Part shown: piece by piece, positions 62,135-64,000 of the stretch | Layout of the letters: the number at the start of each line of letters is the position of its first letter | How positions within the stretch are numbered: the first letter of the stretch is position 1 | Origin: Pelosinus baikalensis | GTDB taxonomy: Bacteria > Bacillota > Negativicutes > DSM-13327 | Assembly (NCBI RefSeq): GCF_020819555.1 | Contig: NZ_JAJHJB010000012.1 | Span: 1-64,000 of the forward strand | Direction: 5' to 3' | Length of the DNA stretch: 64,000 bases | Program-made: the position numbers and the translations under genes | Notes under the pieces: model-generated | Databases searched by the model: none | Seen by the model: the letters and a program-made list of their open reading frames with translations, nothing else | What the model was told of the DNA's origin: nothing

Positions 62135-63883
62135 GTGAAAAAAACAATTTTACAGGAAATTCAGGATGTAGTTATTCAGTATGGAAATATGATCTCTCAT
62201 GTGATTAAAGTGGATGTGGAGATTGTTGATAGTAATTTATTTCGTATTTCTGGTACAGGACAATACATTAACCAAATAAATGTTGATATGTCGAAAGAAG
62301 GCTTTGTTTATCAGCAAGTGCTGGCTACGGGTGAAACCCAATTAATTAAAGAACCTGGTGAACATATATTTTGTAAGTTGTGTTCCAAACAGAACTGCTG
62401 TGATGAAAAAATGGAGTTATGTACTCCTATTAAATTAAATGATGAAATTATTGGGGTAATTGGATTAATTTGTTTTGATGAAGAGCAAAAGCAAAGGTTA
62501 TTAGATGATATAGATTTTTATCAACTATTCATACTGCAAATTGCAGGATTTATAGGAGCGAAAGCCTATGAGCATCGAGAGAACGAACGAAACCAAGTCA
62601 TAACTAATTTATTACTGCAAGTGATTAATAATGTAGACAAAGGTGTACTGATCTTAAATCAATGTAATCAAATTATTCAAATTAATGAGAGTGCTTTAAA
62701 GCAATTGCAATTAACCTCATCTTGTATCTACGAAAAAGTTGTCATTGAGGCTACTGGTGATTCGATGTTAGGGGTAGAGGAATATAAAATCATGATTGCA
62801 AACAAAAAGTTCTACTTAATGGGAAATTTATTAAGCGTATCTCCAGGTTTAGCAGTTTATGATAAAATTTTTATTTTTGACGAAATGAAAAGTGTAAAAT
62901 CAGATATTTATGGCTTAACAAATGTATCTAAATTGGTTAGCTTAGATAATATTATTGGTGAAGCCGAAGTGATTAAACAACTAAAAAATAAAATACGCAA
63001 GGTAGCTGACTCTACATCTACAGTACTTGTTACAGGGCAGAGTGGTACAGGTAAAGAATTGATTGCTAGGGCCATTCATGCTACAAGTAATCGAAGTGAT
63101 AAACCCTTCATTGCTGTAAACTGTGGAGCTATACCTGATACTTTATTAGAAAGTGAACTTTTTGGTTATATAAAAGGGGCTTTTACTGGAGCGGACCCAC
63201 GTGGGAAAATTGGCAAGTTTGAACTTGCGAATAAAGGCGTTATTTTCTTAGATGAAGTGGGTGATATGCCAATTTACTTACAAGTTAAATTGCTAAGGGT
63301 TTTACAAGAGCGAAAGCTAGTGCGAATTGGTTCTAATCAGTTAATATCATTTGATGTTCGGGTTATAGCTGCCACAAATAAGGATTTGAAAGCTTTAATC
63401 AAAGAAAATAAGTTTCGTGAGGATTTATATTATAGGTTGAATGTGATTCCACTTGAAGCACCGGCTCTTGGGCAAAGAATAGAAGATATACCATTGGTTG
63501 TAGCTAGTACTATAGAAAAATACTGTGGTTTATTTCATAAGAAAGTACAGGCTATTGATCAGCAAACTATGAATATTCTAATTCATTATCCTTGGCCTGG
63601 TAATGTACGTGAGTTAGAAAATACTATTGAGTTTATGATTAACATGGCAGACGAATTAGGGACATTAACTGAGGACACATTACCTCGCAATATTCGTGAA
63701 TATAAAAATGATATAGGGCAGGCAGAGGGTGAAAGTATTCGGCTTTTGCGAGAAGTAGAACGAGAGCATATATTGAAGGCTGTTGCTTTTCATGGCAATA
63801 CTACAAAAGGTAAGCAGGTAGCTGCAAAACAGTTAGGAATTGGAGTTGCTACCTTATATCGAAAATTGAATGAGTTATTATAA
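62135..63883 (+). CDS. Sigma-54-dependent transcriptional activator, 582 aa
   Basis: Central AAA+ domain (about 270-495): Walker A GQSGTGKE, the sigma-54 contact loop GAFTGA intact, Walker B VIFLDEVGDMP. A C-terminal Fis-type helix-turn-helix ends the protein (KQVAAKQLGIGVATLYRKL). The N-terminal sensory part has a Cys-rich patch (CKLCSKQNCCDEKMELC, about 80-97) that could bind metal or sense redox, then a PAS-like segment. GTG start 62135. Its place at the end of the purine cluster suggests control of those genes, but I found no clear -24/-12 promoter there. Confidence 0.9.
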   Translation: MKKTILQEIQDVVIQYGNMISHVIKVDVEIVDSNLFRISGTGQYINQINVDMSKEGFVYQQVLATGETQLIKEPGEHIFCKLCSKQNCCDEKMELCTPIKLNDEIIGVIGLICFDEEQKQRLLDDIDFYQLFILQIAGFIGAKAYEHRENERNQVITNLLLQVINNVDKGVLILNQCNQIIQINESALKQLQLTSSCIYEKVVIEATGDSMLGVEEYKIMIANKKFYLMGNLLSVSPGLAVYDKIFIFDEMKSVKSDIYGLTNVSKLVSLDNIIGEAEVIKQLKNKIRKVADSTSTVLVTGQSGTGKELIARAIHATSNRSDKPFIAVNCGAIPDTLLESELFGYIKGAFTGADPRGKIGKFELANKGVIFLDEVGDMPIYLQVKLLRVLQERKLVRIGSNQLISFDVRVIAATNKDLKALIKENKFREDLYYRLNVIPLEAPALGQRIEDIPLVVASTIEKYCGLFHKKVQAIDQQTMNILIHYPWPGNVRELENTIEFMINMADELGTLTEDTLPRNIREYKNDIGQAEGESIRLLREVEREHILKAVAFHGNTTKGKQVAAKQLGIGVATLYRKLNELL

Positions 63884-63906
63884 TTGGTATTTATTGAGGA
63901 GAAAGA

Positions 63907-64000
63907 AGATGGTTAGCTATTGTCAATAAGGGAAAGGTGTTAGGGAGCCTTGCTTTGCCCTTAGCAGGGTTAATGGCAGACCAGGATATTCATATTGTTC
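63907..64000 (+). pseudogene. C-terminal piece of adenine deaminase, cut by the window edge
   Basis: From 63910 the frame reads WLAIVNKGKVLGSLALPLAG then LMADQDIHIV, matching the end region of adenine deaminase (V-N-x-G-K-V-L-x-x-L-x-L-P-x-A-G-L). That region lies hundreds of residues into a normal enzyme of about 580, yet the preceding gene stops only 24 bases earlier, so the N-terminal part is missing. It runs past the right edge. Confidence 0.6.

Overview
The window looks like the chromosome of a low-GC, endospore-forming, anaerobic Firmicute, most like the Sporomusaceae (Negativicutes, for example Pelosinus); this is an inference from gene content only. Spore genes (a GerA/GerB/GerC-type germinant receptor, a Spo0E-like phosphatase with a 0A box, a DUF3231 protein), a T-box leader on ileS, many TTG/GTG starts behind strong Shine-Dalgarno sites, indolepyruvate oxidoreductase and molybdenum hydroxylases all fit. 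A GmhB-type heptose phosphatase would suit a diderm with LPS.

Layout. 1-170: hairpin-rich structured element at the left edge. 529-9008: defence-like island: an AbrB-type small regulator, then a compact operon of a nuclease-methylase fusion (HsdR_N + HsdM), HsdS, a 64-aa protein, a DndD-like SMC ATPase, a DndE-HerA/FtsK fusion and a small protein that may have an ADP-ribosyltransferase-like fold. There is no HsdR motor and no dndA/B/C, so this is a hybrid of type I/IIB restriction-modification and Dnd parts, and the strongest candidate here for an undescribed system. 9095-9876: a divergent pair of Xre regulators around a perfect sigma-A promoter and a 12-bp palindromic operator. 10031-14527: fructose-family PTS (two EIIA, EIIB, EIIC), a GatZ/KbaZ-like protein and GmhB; one EIIA has lost its phospho-histidine. 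14814-19034: germinant receptor split into convergent units. 19394-23149: CitA/CitB-type two-component system and a 2-hydroxycarboxylate transporter. 23344-25670: TetR with twin operators, RarD and a pyruvate-kinase-C-like protein. 25961-31228: beta-lactamase-like hydrolase, HAD phosphatase, patatin, DUF3231 and superoxide dismutase; two of the gaps here carry the same ~150-bp intergenic module. 31302-32523: small proteins, Spo0E-like protein and a decayed permease. 32550-39502: T-box and ileS, YbaK-like deacylase, amino acid permease, deoB. 39602-44099: iorBA, EamA transporter, LysR. 44415-51032: GGDEF-EAL protein, polysaccharide deacetylase, PAP2 phosphatase, a GAF pseudogene and NudC.

51222-64000 is a purine-salvage region: an NTP-transferase/HTH fusion, a fused (probably selenium-dependent type) xanthine dehydrogenase, a MocA-like cytidylyltransferase, a three-subunit xanthine dehydrogenase, an NCS2/AzgA purine permease, guanine deaminase, a sigma-54 activator and, at the right edge, a piece of adenine deaminase without its N-terminal part. 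Together these import purines, deaminate guanine to xanthine and hydroxylate xanthine using molybdenum enzymes.

The window holds several gene relics (an APC permease, an EamA permease, a GAF protein with one stop codon, an adenine deaminase tail and an unidentified 33-codon relic) and many perfect-stem terminators. I saw no tRNA, rRNA, CRISPR array or insertion sequence.
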